From the NCBI RefSeq assembly GCF_019448255.1, contig NZ_CP080410.1, positions 1,240,001 to 1,304,000 on the forward strand: a stretch of 64,000 nucleotides of DNA. The letters are read 5' to 3'. Below the pieces are notes generated by a model. The model was not told the DNA's origin, made no database searches, and saw nothing but the letters and a program-made list of their open reading frames with translations. This DNA is from Qipengyuania flava (GTDB lineage Bacteria; Pseudomonadota; Alphaproteobacteria; Sphingomonadales; Sphingomonadaceae). Shown here in pieces: positions 54,955 through 63,497 of this stretch (positions within the stretch are counted from its first letter, which is position 1; every line of letters starts with the position of its first letter). A program made the position numbers and the translations under genes.

Positions 54955-54970
54955 TGTAAATCGCTTTACA
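54955..54970. promoter_or_regulatory. Probable MarR operator
   Basis: TGTAAA-TCGC-TTTACA, a perfect 6+6 palindrome with a four-base spacer, between the divergent hydrolase and marR genes. A MarR dimer could bind it and repress both directions. Confidence 0.55.
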
Positions 54971-55014
54971 GTAAATGACTTTATCTAAATCGGTGCTGTG
55001 TTAAGGTGCTCTGC

Positions 55015-55488
55015 ATGGCAACCAAGCTCGACAATGATGCCGACGAAAAGGCAGCAGCCTTCCTAACCGATCAAGACCGATTGGTTTTTCGCTTGGAAGA
55101 GCTGACAAGACGATTGCGTCGTACCTTCGACACCTCAGTCGAACAGTTTGGCCTCACCCGAACCCAGTGGCGTGCATTGGCCTATCTCTACCGCACACCC
55201 GGCATGACCCAGACGGAACTGGCCGGACAACTGGAACTGGAGCGGGCAAGCGTCGGGCAAGCAATCGACCGGCTAGAACATCTGGGCTTGGTCGAGCGGC
55301 GCAGCGCCAAAAACGACCGGCGCGTGTGGCAAGTGCACCTCCAGCCCGCTGCAATCGACTTGCTCCCAAAAATGCGGGTCGAGGCGGATCAGATCTATGC
55401 GCGCTTGCTTGAGGGAATAAAGGGCGAGGACTTGGACGCATTCAAGTCTACCTTGGCCACAATGCAGCACAATTTGGGCGATGCTTAA
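55015..55488 (+). CDS. MarR family transcriptional regulator
   Basis: 157 residues from ATG 55015 with AAGG upstream. Winged HTH: FGLTRTQWRALAYLYRTPGMTQTELAGQLELERASVGQAIDRLEHLGLVERR. It is likely the local repressor of the hydrolase-thioesterase-efflux operon, relieved by the pump substrate. It is divergent from that operon with a palindrome between. Confidence 0.9.
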   Translation: MATKLDNDADEKAAAFLTDQDRLVFRLEELTRRLRRTFDTSVEQFGLTRTQWRALAYLYRTPGMTQTELAGQLELERASVGQAIDRLEHLGLVERRSAKNDRRVWQVHLQPAAIDLLPKMRVEADQIYARLLEGIKGEDLDAFKSTLATMQHNLGDA

Positions 55489-55646
55489 AGGGAGGGACGG
55501 TTCCCCGAAGAGAATGTTACATGGCCAGCTGGATTTGGTGCCATCCCCGAGAAGCGGTGGCAATTTTGCTGCTTGGCCAGTTATGTCCGCAATTGGGTCG
55601 TCAGCTGAACGTCCGTTCCGGATTGGCGAGGGATAAAGCGGTCGCG

Positions 55647-56411
55647 CTATGGAGCCAACTTGATAGTACAATTGACAGGTTGCTCAGTCTTCAACGCTCG
55701 CTCATGACAGCGTGCCAAGGCTTCTCGGTTTGCGCTCAGGATGAGCTGCGCTGTAGCCAGTTCCTCCCAAGCTTTTGGATTCTGTGACCGGATCAAACGA
55801 ATGCCCGCTTCTACGATAGTCGGCTCGCCAACAGCCTTGCGGGCCATCCATTCTGGCCAATGCCAAGATTCGGGCACGGTACGGGCAATGGTGCCGGGCA
55901 GGATCGACCAGAACAGAATACCGGTAGCCAGCCCTAAGCCTGCAAAACGCCAGGTCTGGCGCTTCTGCTCGTCCTCGGCGCGGACACGCCCGACAATCGC
56001 AGCGAGCTGACCGGTTGCATTGTCCAAATCCTTCCGGCCCTGCCGGAGCAGATCGCAGGCATCGCGCTGCATCTCGTGCGAGGCGCGCTTGATCTGAACT
56101 GCAATGTCTTCGGGCGTCAGTTCGAAAGCAGGCTTGCGGCCGATGTCTGCCAGCCTGTCGGACAACTTCTCTAACTGACCGGCCATCTGGCCGAGCGTTG
56201 CCGTGTAGTCCGGGATAACGATGTCGGTTCGCTCCCTGGCCATGTTCTGGACCGTATGGCGTACCATCGCCATTTCCCCTTCGAGGCGAGCGAAGGCCTC
56301 CGTCGCCGGATCGGTTTCTTCCACCGCGTCAAGTTCCAGATTCGGCTGCGACGCGGGCGGTTCCTCGACTTCGAGGTCCAGTTGAACTTCTTCGATGTGG
56401 TCGTCGTCCAT
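55647..56411 (-). CDS. DUF6118 family protein, relaxase-associated
   Basis: 254 residues. The acidic N-terminal part (EEVQLDLEVEEPPA) is followed by a helical region and one membrane helix (FAGLGLATGILFWSILPGTIA) near residue 150. Proteins of this type are found directly next to TraA relaxases on mobile elements of sphingomonads. It starts 11 bases after the relaxase gene ends, so both share one message. Function not known. Confidence 0.8.
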   Translation of the reverse strand: MDDDHIEEVQLDLEVEEPPASQPNLELDAVEETDPATEAFARLEGEMAMVRHTVQNMARERTDIVIPDYTATLGQMAGQLEKLSDRLADIGRKPAFELTPEDIAVQIKRASHEMQRDACDLLRQGRKDLDNATGQLAAIVGRVRAEDEQKRQTWRFAGLGLATGILFWSILPGTIARTVPESWHWPEWMARKAVGEPTIVEAGIRLIRSQNPKAWEELATAQLILSANREALARCHERALKTEQPVNCTIKLAP

Positions 56412-56422
56412 TGTTCTTTCTC

Positions 56423-59308
56423 CTAAATGCCCATGTCGAAAGCGCGGGTGCGTTCGCGGGTGAGGGTTGCGGTAAGTTCGTTTGCGATATTGCGTTCGGG
56501 CTTCGGATCGATGCAGAGTTCGCGCGTCTTGCCTCGCAGAAGGCCTTCGACCTGCGGATCGCGTTCAAGCCCCTTCGCCAGTTCGGTCAGTTTCGCCGAC
56601 ACGCAGGCTGCGCCTGCGCGGTCACCTTGCTGCTCAAGCTGCTTGCGTGTCGTGCTCAGTGCCTGCCAGTCGCTGACAAAGCGCTCGGATCGCAGCGCCG
56701 GATCGGTGCGCACGGCGGCTTCGTTCTGCATGGCGCGCATGGTTTCCTGGGTCCGCCCGCCAGCGGCGTCTGCGATCAGCTCAGGTTGCCGATCCAGCGC
56801 CTTGGCGAGATCGCTGGCGGCATGGGGCCGAATAGCGTCGAGCGCCTTTCCTGCCTTCTCCAGCGCGTCATTCTGGTGCGGCAGGACGGGCAAGCCCTGG
56901 GCCTGCATCGTGCCGATATCGCCAAACGCGCGGGCGTAGCGTTCGACCGCGCGGCGCTGGTCGTTTTGGGTGTTCGACTGCACCGGCAGTGGCTCAAGCT
57001 TGCGGGCATGCGGACGGAAGTTTCCGAAAATGGATCTGGCCTTCTCCGGCACCTGCCGAACCATCTCCACGATCCGCTGTCCGAAGGTGAAGCCGCGCAG
57101 TTCAGCGAAGGCCTGCTCGGGCTTGTAGTCGCCAGCCATATCCTTCCCGCGCTCACGGCTCAGCGTCCGAACCAGCTTGGAGTGATCGGCAAAGTCTTCG
57201 CGCCCAAAGTGCAGCGCAAGCCCGTCGCGATGGCGCGACATAGCGACATAGGCGGAATGGCTATCCATGCCCGGTGTCGCGAGCACATGGGTGTGGTCAA
57301 CCGTCATGCCCTGCGCCTTGTGGATCGTGGCCGCATAGCCATGATCGATATGGGCGTAATTCTTGGTGTCGAAGGCAACCTCGCGGCCATCGTCGGTGCG
57401 CACGGAGAGGCTCAGGGCGCTGGCTTTCGCGACCGTGCCGAGTGTCCCGTTCTTGACCCCAAGCCCGCGTTCGTTGCGCAGGAAGATAATCCGGTCGCCC
57501 GATGCAAACTGGCGTTCGCCGCGTGCCGATCTGATCTTGGCATCGGCTCCCAGTGCGCCAGCCTCGCGCATCTTCTCGCGCGACATCTGGTTAAGCTCGC
57601 GGACCTCGTCATTGGTGTGCGTAAGTATGATCCGGCTATCGCCGGGGCTGTCCTGGCGTTCCTGATTCCAGCGCTCGATCAACTCTGTCCGCGCGACCTC
57701 GCGCGTGTTGGCGGCATGGACCATGCCGCGCTCTTCATAGGTGCGGATTGCCTCCCCAGTGCGTCCGGTGGCGAAGAGCCGGGTCGCGTCCTGCTGCCAT
57801 GCGGAAAGCTGGCGACGGACTTCGCTGATCTCGACGCCGCCGTGGCGTTCGTGGATCGCCCGGAATGCCGCGCCTGCCTCGATAGCCTGAAGCTGCTGCT
57901 GGTCGCCGACCAGGACCACTTTCGCCCCGGCTTTGGCGGCATGAGAAAGCACGCGCTCCATCTGGCGCGTGCCGACCATGCCCGCTTCGTCGATCACGAG
58001 CACATCCTTGGCAGTCAGCAGCTCGCGTCCTTTGCCCCACTGATGCTCTAGGCTGGCGATGGTGCGCGATGCGATGCCTGAGCCGTTCTCCAGACCTTCG
58101 GCAGAAATGCCGGAAAGCGCCGCGCCGCGCACAGTGCAGCCCGCACTTTCCCATGCCTCGCGCGCCACGCCCAGCATCGCGCTTTTGCCGGTCCCGGCAT
58201 AGCCAACGACCAACGCAAGACCGTCCTTCTTGGTGACATGTTCGAAGGCTGATTTCTGCTCGCCGGAAAGAACCAGGCCGCGCTTCGCCGCGCTGGCGAA
58301 TGCGGCATTTCGCTGAACGTCATTGACCGCGTGACCGGTGCGCTGCGCCGTCATGTCAGCGGCGTGGTGCAGGCGCTGTTCGGTCTCGATCATCGCGCGC
58401 GACGTGAACCGATCTTGCCCGCGACCATCCTTGCCCAGCGCAATCAGGTCGGGCGATGCGCGGACCGCGTTGTAAGCAGCGTCGAACTGCTCCTTGCCGT
58501 CGCTGTGCCGGTGAACAAATCCGGCAAGGTCGCGCTTGGTGAAGGTGGCTTGCTGGTGCGTGATAGCATCCAGTGCGAGCGCGGGATTGGCGATGATCCG
58601 CTCGCCATTGCGCTGCGCGATCGCGCGGTGTTCCTCGATCCGCTCGGCTTCCAGTCCGCGCCCGCCAATGCGCGATGCTGCGGGACCGATCTTGTCCTGC
58701 GGTTCGAGAGCAATGCCCTGCGCTTCCAGGCTCCGGTGATCGATCCGCGCATCAATGTCGCGTTCGGCCAGCGCGCGGTTGACATGATTGGCCCAACGCT
58801 CGCGCCACTGCTCGATCAGTGCGGTCTTGTTCCAGTCGCGGACCTTCGCGCCAAAGCCATTCTTCGTGACCTCCCGCATTGTCAGCATGACATGCGCGTG
58901 CGGCTTGGCCTCGCCGTCCTCGCCAATATCCCAGTGGACATTGAGATCGGCGATCATGCCTTTCTCGACGAACTCGGCTTTCACGAACTTGCGCGCCAGT
59001 TTGATGTTGTCCTTCTTCGACAACTCGCGGGGCAGGGCGAACTCGACCTCGCGGGCAAGCTGGGCATCCTTGCGCTTTTCAGCGGCCTCGACCGCGTTCC
59101 ACAAAGTGGCCCGGTCAGGGAATGCTTCGGGTGCGCCCTTGGGCAGCATCATTTCGGAATGAAGGACGCCTGCCTTGTTGGTGAAATCATGGGTTCTGTC
59201 GATGCGTTCGTCGTGCAACCGCTCGCCCGCACGATAGGCCGCAGCCGCCACGGCACTGCGTCCGCTCGACCGTCCGATGACCTTTGCGCTGAAGTGAAAG
59301 ATTGCCAT
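56423..59308 (-). CDS. traA: Ti-type conjugative relaxase TraA (MobA/MobL plus helicase)
   Basis: 961 residues from ATG 59308. The N-terminal relaxase has FHFSAKVIGRSSGRSAVAAAAYR and the metal-binding PHAHVMLTMREV. A helicase domain follows with Walker A VGYAGTGKSAMLGVA and Walker B VLVIDEAGMVGT, and TIHKAQGMTVDH. It nicks the oriT strand and unwinds it. The oriT lies directly upstream between it and traC/traD. The C-terminal ~200 residues are of the helical TraA type. Confidence 0.93.
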   Translation of the reverse strand: MAIFHFSAKVIGRSSGRSAVAAAAYRAGERLHDERIDRTHDFTNKAGVLHSEMMLPKGAPEAFPDRATLWNAVEAAEKRKDAQLAREVEFALPRELSKKDNIKLARKFVKAEFVEKGMIADLNVHWDIGEDGEAKPHAHVMLTMREVTKNGFGAKVRDWNKTALIEQWRERWANHVNRALAERDIDARIDHRSLEAQGIALEPQDKIGPAASRIGGRGLEAERIEEHRAIAQRNGERIIANPALALDAITHQQATFTKRDLAGFVHRHSDGKEQFDAAYNAVRASPDLIALGKDGRGQDRFTSRAMIETEQRLHHAADMTAQRTGHAVNDVQRNAAFASAAKRGLVLSGEQKSAFEHVTKKDGLALVVGYAGTGKSAMLGVAREAWESAGCTVRGAALSGISAEGLENGSGIASRTIASLEHQWGKGRELLTAKDVLVIDEAGMVGTRQMERVLSHAAKAGAKVVLVGDQQQLQAIEAGAAFRAIHERHGGVEISEVRRQLSAWQQDATRLFATGRTGEAIRTYEERGMVHAANTREVARTELIERWNQERQDSPGDSRIILTHTNDEVRELNQMSREKMREAGALGADAKIRSARGERQFASGDRIIFLRNERGLGVKNGTLGTVAKASALSLSVRTDDGREVAFDTKNYAHIDHGYAATIHKAQGMTVDHTHVLATPGMDSHSAYVAMSRHRDGLALHFGREDFADHSKLVRTLSRERGKDMAGDYKPEQAFAELRGFTFGQRIVEMVRQVPEKARSIFGNFRPHARKLEPLPVQSNTQNDQRRAVERYARAFGDIGTMQAQGLPVLPHQNDALEKAGKALDAIRPHAASDLAKALDRQPELIADAAGGRTQETMRAMQNEAAVRTDPALRSERFVSDWQALSTTRKQLEQQGDRAGAACVSAKLTELAKGLERDPQVEGLLRGKTRELCIDPKPERNIANELTATLTRERTRAFDMGI

Positions 59309-59337
59309 GTCGGCAATCCAGTTACACCGCAAACGCA

Positions 59338-59366
59338 ACGTCGGCACGACGTATAAGCGCGCCCTC
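59338..59366 (+). other. Origin of transfer (oriT), Ti/RSF1010 type
   Basis: In the traA-traC gap lie the inverted repeat ACGTCG-gca-CGACGT (59338-59352) and the nic core TAAGCGCGCCCTC (59354-59366). The core matches the RSF1010 nic sequence TAAGTGCGCCCT and the Ti core TTGCGCCC. By analogy the nick falls after G59361. The position between divergent traA and traC/traD is that of Ti plasmids. Confidence 0.75.
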
Positions 59367-59481
59367 TCATCATAAAATCCTGATCGGGACTAGGCCGTAT
59401 CACACTGTCCCGGCGACCTTACTGCATTGGGAAAGCTCAGAGATTATCATGGCTCCTTCACACCAACGATGGAGACCTCCC

Positions 59482-59787
59482 ATGCGCAAACCCCGCGATT
59501 TTGATTCGGAACTCAAGGCCCTCGCCGACAGGGCAAAGCAATTGAAGGAACGCCGCGTGCGCGACCTTGGCGCGCTGGTCACGGCAACCGGTGCCGACGC
59601 GCTCGATGCTGAAGTCCTTGCGGGCGCACTGCTCGATGCTGCCACCAATACCGACAAGGCAATCGGGGAGGGCTGGCGCAGGCGCGGCGCGGCCTTCTTT
59701 CAGGGCAAACAGCGCAACAATTCGAGCGGACCTCGCGAAGAGCCGGAAGGCACTCTCCCGCTCGATGGCGGCGCGGCATCGGCTTGA
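59482..59787 (+). CDS. Small conjugal transfer protein, TraC-like
   Basis: 101 residues from ATG 59482 (GGAGACC upstream). The helical pattern FDSELKALADRAKQLKERRVRDLGALV, then ADALDAEVLAGALLDA and GWRRRGAAFF fits the small mobilization proteins encoded right of oriT. It probably assists the relaxosome. It overlaps the next gene by 23 bases in another frame. Confidence 0.75.
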   Translation: MRKPRDFDSELKALADRAKQLKERRVRDLGALVTATGADALDAEVLAGALLDAATNTDKAIGEGWRRRGAAFFQGKQRNNSSGPREEPEGTLPLDGGAASA

Positions 59788-60037
59788 AGCGGCAAAGGCA
59801 CGAACCGACATGCGCGAATGGCAGGTCAAACGTCGCGAACGGACCAAACAACTGATCGAGCTGGGCGGCCTGGTCGCAAAGGCCGATTTGGTCGAGCTGA
59901 CAGACGATGATCGCGCCGCGCTTTACGGAGCATTCCTCACTGTCGCAGCCAAGCTGCGCGGGCCTGATGGCGCGCAGGCGTTGGTGTTGTTTAGACGCAA
60001 AGGCAAGCGGGCGTTTGAGGCGGAGCAGTTAGACTGA
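59765..60037 (+). CDS. traD: Conjugal transfer protein TraD (small, Ti type)
   Basis: 90 residues from ATG 59765. TraD signature: EWQVKRRERTKQLIELGGLVAKADLVELTDDDRAALYGAFL. It is an accessory DNA transfer protein; the larger coupling protein TraG is not in the window. The frame is open back to 59567 but that part is the shadow of the upstream gene. Confidence 0.8.
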   Translation: MAARHRLEAAKARTDMREWQVKRRERTKQLIELGGLVAKADLVELTDDDRAALYGAFLTVAAKLRGPDGAQALVLFRRKGKRAFEAEQLD

Positions 60038-60232
60038 GCGACAAAAGAAAGCGGCTCCGGTCTCTGCAAATTGGAGTCGATTGCTCAGGTCTGTTTTGCG
60101 CCCCAATTCTGGTCGTAGGCCGCACATTGCAAGGTGCCCGAAAGCGGACCGATTGCTTTTCTGATCCGGCAGGCTGCGCCAATTTTGAGTGCTGGGTGGA
60201 AACCCGTTGGTCTGTAGCTTGAATTCGCTGGG

Positions 60233-60628
60233 CTAGCCTTCGCCCGCGAGGCTTTCCAATACCGGGCACCGATCATTGCTCGTGGTGCCACATTGCTCGA
60301 TCAGTTTAGCGAGAGCGTTCTCCATACGCTCAAGGTCGGCCCGCTTCGCACGGATGTTTGCGAGGTGCTGTTCGGCGATCGATTGCACCTCATCGCAACG
60401 CACTTCCTGACCTGGCGTTAAGTCAAGCAATGCCCGCACCTCTTCGAGGGAAAATCCGAGTTCGCGCGCGCGCCGAATGAAGCGGAGGCGCTCCGTGTCG
60501 TGAGGACCATAGTCGCGGTAGGCGCCCCTTCTCGGCGGAGCATCGATAACGCCTATCCGTTCGTAATACCGGATTGTCTCGATGTTACACCCGGTCCGCT
60601 TCGCCACTTCGCCAATTTTCAAAGCCAA
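60233..60628 (-). CDS. merR: Mercuric-resistance type MerR regulator
   Basis: 131 residues. The HTH is IGEVAKRTGCNIETIRYYERIGVI. The three mercury-binding cysteines are conserved: VRCDEVQ, then EQCGTT and DRCPVLE. In the known MerR these bind Hg(II) at the dimer interface and switch the promoter on by untwisting DNA. The operator promoter lies just upstream and reads towards merT. Pb or Cd specificity is less likely. Confidence 0.92.
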   Translation of the reverse strand: MALKIGEVAKRTGCNIETIRYYERIGVIDAPPRRGAYRDYGPHDTERLRFIRRARELGFSLEEVRALLDLTPGQEVRCDEVQSIAEQHLANIRAKRADLERMENALAKLIEQCGTTSNDRCPVLESLAGEG

Positions 60629-60632
60629 CCTC

Positions 60633-60663
60633 TTGAGTCTGTAGTTGCTACAGACTGTAAATA
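60633..60663 (+). promoter_or_regulatory. MerR-controlled promoter of merT
   Basis: TTGAGT (-35), a 19-base spacer, TAAATA (-10). The spacer holds the perfect inverted repeat AGTCTGTAG-ttg-CTACAGACT (60636-60656). The over-long spacer is the hallmark of MerR-type promoters. Confidence 0.8.
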
Positions 60664-60697
60664 GGTATGCGAATCGAGGTTTGCAAAAGGACGATCG

Positions 60698-61045
60698 ATG
60701 CGCGGCATCAGCACATGGTGGAACGGATTGGCGACGGGCGGGGGTATCTTTGCAGCCTTCGGGGCAGCTGCATGCTGTGCACTGCCCTTGATGCTCGCGT
60801 CGGTGGGTGTGGGCTCGGCGTGGCTTGGCAGCATCTCGCCGGTCCTGGCCCCCTATCGCGTCCCGTTGCTGACCCTGGCGTCGGCTCTTCTTCTCGCTGC
60901 GACCCTCCGTTTGCTCTGGCAGTTTCGGCAGGCACGAACATGCCCGGCGGACAGTGCATGCGGATCATCGACTTATCGAGCGCTGACCGCCATAGGAATT
61001 GCCATCGGTGCGGCGCTGCTGACAGGTGCCTTCCTCTATGGCTGA
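60698..61045 (+). CDS. merT: Mercuric transporter MerT
   Basis: 115 residues with three helices. The first helix has the vicinal cysteines (GAAACCALPLML) and a cytoplasmic loop has CPADSAC, as in MerT. It brings Hg(II) across the inner membrane for reduction or binding inside. No merP gene is next to it. The ATG has AAAAGGA upstream. Confidence 0.92.
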   Translation: MRGISTWWNGLATGGGIFAAFGAAACCALPLMLASVGVGSAWLGSISPVLAPYRVPLLTLASALLLAATLRLLWQFRQARTCPADSACGSSTYRALTAIGIAIGAALLTGAFLYG

Positions 61046-61250
61046 TCCGATCCTGATCTCGCGCTTGCGCTGTCCCGAATGCGGTCATGAGGAGGACATG
61101 GAAATGCCGACCAACGCTTGCCTGTTCTTCCATAACTGCGCGGGTTGCGGCGTTCGCCTTCAGCCGCTCCAAGGCGATTGCTGCGTGTTCTGCTCGTACG
61201 GCACCGTTCCCTGCCCCCCAATACAGGAAGGGGATTGCTGCCATGGCTGA
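61038..61250 (+). CDS. GDCCVxC domain protein, mercury-cluster associated
   Basis: 70 residues. Cysteine-rich: RLRCPECGHEED, NCAGCG and the family motif GDCCVFCSYGTVPCPP. The vicinal cysteines could bind Hg(II) or zinc. It overlaps merT by 8 bases and the next gene by 8, so it is made with them. It may take the place of the missing MerP or of the NmerA domain. Confidence 0.85.
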   Translation: MADPILISRLRCPECGHEEDMEMPTNACLFFHNCAGCGVRLQPLQGDCCVFCSYGTVPCPPIQEGDCCHG

Positions 61251-62574
61251 GGCTTTCGATTTCGTCGCCATCGGATCGGGAACTGCTGCGCAGGTCGCGG
61301 TCCACCAGATGGCCAACGCCGGGAAGCGCTGCGCGGTTATCGATTATCGGCCTTACGGTGGCACATGTGCGCTTCGAGGGTGCGACCCGAAAAAGATGAT
61401 GGTGAGCGGAGAGGAAGCGCTCGCGGCATACAGGCGAATGAAGGGGAAGGGCATCAAGGGCTCGGTTTCAATTGATTGGGCCGACCTCCAGGCATTCAAG
61501 CGCAGCTTTACCGACCCCGTCCCTGAAAAGCAGGAAGCTCGCTACGAGCGTAAGGGCGTCGCGACTTTTCACGGCGCGGCACGCTTTGCCGGCCCCGACA
61601 GGATCGTGATAGGCGACCGGGAACTGAGTTTCTCGCACGCTCTTATCGCAACGGGAGCAGAGCCTCGGCCGCTTGGGATCGAAGGTGAGGAATTGCTGAT
61701 TCACAGCGATGCATTCCTAGAACACAAAACCCTTCCAGATCGGATCGTATTCGTCGGCGGCGGATACATTGCCGCAGAATTTGCCCACCTCGCCGCGCGC
61801 GCCGGTGCAAAGGTCACAATCTTCCAACGAGGCCGCATTCTGAAAGCCTTCGACCCTGACACGGTCGATTGGCTCATGCCAAGTTTCGATGATCTCGGCA
61901 TCGAAATTGTGGACGCTGAAGTGGACCGCGTAACGAAGAAAGGCAACGTGCTGACCGTCCATGCTGGCGACCGCAGGATCGAAGGGAGCCTGGTGGTGCA
62001 CGCTGCCGGAAGAATCCCTGCGATCGGCTCGCTCGATCTGGAGGCGGGAGACGTCGCCTGTGACGCGGGTCGCTTGGCACTTACCGCCCAGCTACGGAGC
62101 CAAAGTAACCCCAAGGTCTTCGCGGCAGGTGACGCTGCTGCAAATGGCCCGCCACTGACTCCAGTCTCCAGTAACGATGCCAAGGTCGTGGTAGAAAACA
62201 TACTCGATGATACCGGTCGAACTCCGAACTATCGAGGGGTGCCAAGTGCACTTTTCACGGAGCCGCCGGCGGCCAGGGTCGGAATGCTGGAAAGCGAGGC
62301 GCGTGAGGCAGGGCTGGATTTCACGGTGCATGCTGGCTCGCACCCTGGTTGGTTCTCGGCGAGGCGGCTGAACGAAGAGATCTACGGCCACAAGCTGCTG
62401 GTCGAGAACGGAACGGGACGCATCCTTGGAGCCCACTTGGTCGGCCCTGACGCCGACGAGCTCGTCAATATCTTCGGCTTGGCCATGCGCCATGGGCTAA
62501 ACGCGGACGACATCAAATCTACCATGTTCGCTTATCCGACGGCGGCCTCCGATGCAGGGTATATGTTGGGATGA
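61243..62574 (+). CDS. MerA-like FAD/NAD(P) disulfide oxidoreductase, no C-terminal cysteine pair
   Basis: 443 residues from ATG 61243. FAD-binding start FVAIGSGTAAQVAVHQMANAG, redox pair GGTCALRGCDPKKM, NAD(P) binding FVGGGYIAAEFAHLAAR, and VFAAGDAAA near the flavin. In true MerA an N-terminal metal domain and a C-terminal vicinal Cys pair exist; here neither is present, and the end is AASDAGYMLG. It may reduce Hg(II) with help from the GDCCVxC protein or act on another metal or glutathione substrate. Confidence 0.85.
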   Translation: MAEAFDFVAIGSGTAAQVAVHQMANAGKRCAVIDYRPYGGTCALRGCDPKKMMVSGEEALAAYRRMKGKGIKGSVSIDWADLQAFKRSFTDPVPEKQEARYERKGVATFHGAARFAGPDRIVIGDRELSFSHALIATGAEPRPLGIEGEELLIHSDAFLEHKTLPDRIVFVGGGYIAAEFAHLAARAGAKVTIFQRGRILKAFDPDTVDWLMPSFDDLGIEIVDAEVDRVTKKGNVLTVHAGDRRIEGSLVVHAAGRIPAIGSLDLEAGDVACDAGRLALTAQLRSQSNPKVFAAGDAAANGPPLTPVSSNDAKVVVENILDDTGRTPNYRGVPSALFTEPPAARVGMLESEAREAGLDFTVHAGSHPGWFSARRLNEEIYGHKLLVENGTGRILGAHLVGPDADELVNIFGLAMRHGLNADDIKSTMFAYPTAASDAGYMLG

Positions 62575-62963
62575 GCAACGCGGAAGCCACCAACAAGCGT
62601 GACTTGGCCGCCAACCGTCTGCACCGCATCCTAATCTGGGGCGTGCCGTTTGCGGCGCTAATCGGCCTAAACTTTACCGCAGAACTTCTGCAACCGAACG
62701 AGAGGGTGGAAATCGCGGCGGTGCTGTTCCTATGGATGGGGGCGGCGTGCTCGTTAAACGCTTTGCGTTGCCGTCGGCTTCACTGCATGATCGCAGGGCC
62801 AGCATTTTTGATTGGTGCTGCGCTTCTTGCCATGGTGGCATTCGGCTTGGCTGATTTCGGGAAACACGGTCCAAGCGTCATCATCTGGGTCACGTTTGGG
62901 GTAGTTGCTGGCAGCTTTATCGCCGAACGCATAGCAGGGAAGTATTGGCGAAGACCGGCGTAA
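62571..62963 (+). CDS. Membrane protein of mercury-type locus
   Basis: 130 residues, four hydrophobic segments: ILIWGVPFAALIGLNF, VEIAAVLFLWMGAACSLNA, MIAGPAFLIGAALLAMVAF and VIIWVTFGVVAGSFI. It contains single cysteines (AACSLNALRCRRLHC) near a basic loop that could bind metal. The start overlaps the flavoenzyme stop by ATGA. No named family recognised. Confidence 0.65.
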   Translation: MSNAEATNKRDLAANRLHRILIWGVPFAALIGLNFTAELLQPNERVEIAAVLFLWMGAACSLNALRCRRLHCMIAGPAFLIGAALLAMVAFGLADFGKHGPSVIIWVTFGVVAGSFIAERIAGKYWRRPA

Positions 62964-63497
62964 GCTCAGGTTTCTGTTCACAGCGAAATAGAAACGAGAC
63001 CCTCTCCACCAAGAACCTTTTCAAAGCGAACACGAGCGGGTGGTCTCGATCAAGCAGACTGCCGTCTGCTTCTGCTGCGCAGTCGCCTGGGAGCGGACTG
63101 TCAGCAACCGGCCCAGTTTCAGTCATTCCGGGCGTCTACATTCGGTAAGATCCATCTCTCGCGTTTCATGAAAATTCGAAATCCCAAGGATCGTCATAGC
63201 GGCGCAATCTGAGCGCGCTTCGCGCAAATCCAGGTACCGCTGGCGCGGAAACCTGTCGTTGCCGTTGCAAGACCGCGCGTCTCGGTCGCGAAATCGGCAC
63301 GTTAGAAAGAATTCTGCAGAACCGAGAGTTTTCGAGCAATTTGTCCGCAAAGGTCTCTGACGGTCCGTAGATGCTTCAAAGCCGTAAAATCTCTGAAGAT
63401 TTACCTGAAATCCGGCTCAGACGAAGCCTTGTGTTCCGCTTCAAAGTTCTCATTATGTTCCATAGAGGGGCTGGCAATGTCAAAGTGAGAACGCCCA
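62964..63497. other. Gap without supported gene between mer and alpA genes
   Basis: Short frames on both strands lack a ribosome site and family similarity. It may carry a decayed remnant. A possible stem (GTAAAATC/GATTTAC) is seen near 63384-63404. The alpA promoter should lie near 63420-63490. Confidence 0.4.

Noticed and set aside
55065..55095. ACCGATTGGTTTTTC resembling the Xre operator
   Set aside because: It lies in the coding part of marR (DQDRLVFR) and lacks one base of the repeat, so it is likely chance.
55521..55787. Small frame after marR
   Set aside because: It runs antisense into the DUF6118 gene and has no ribosome site.
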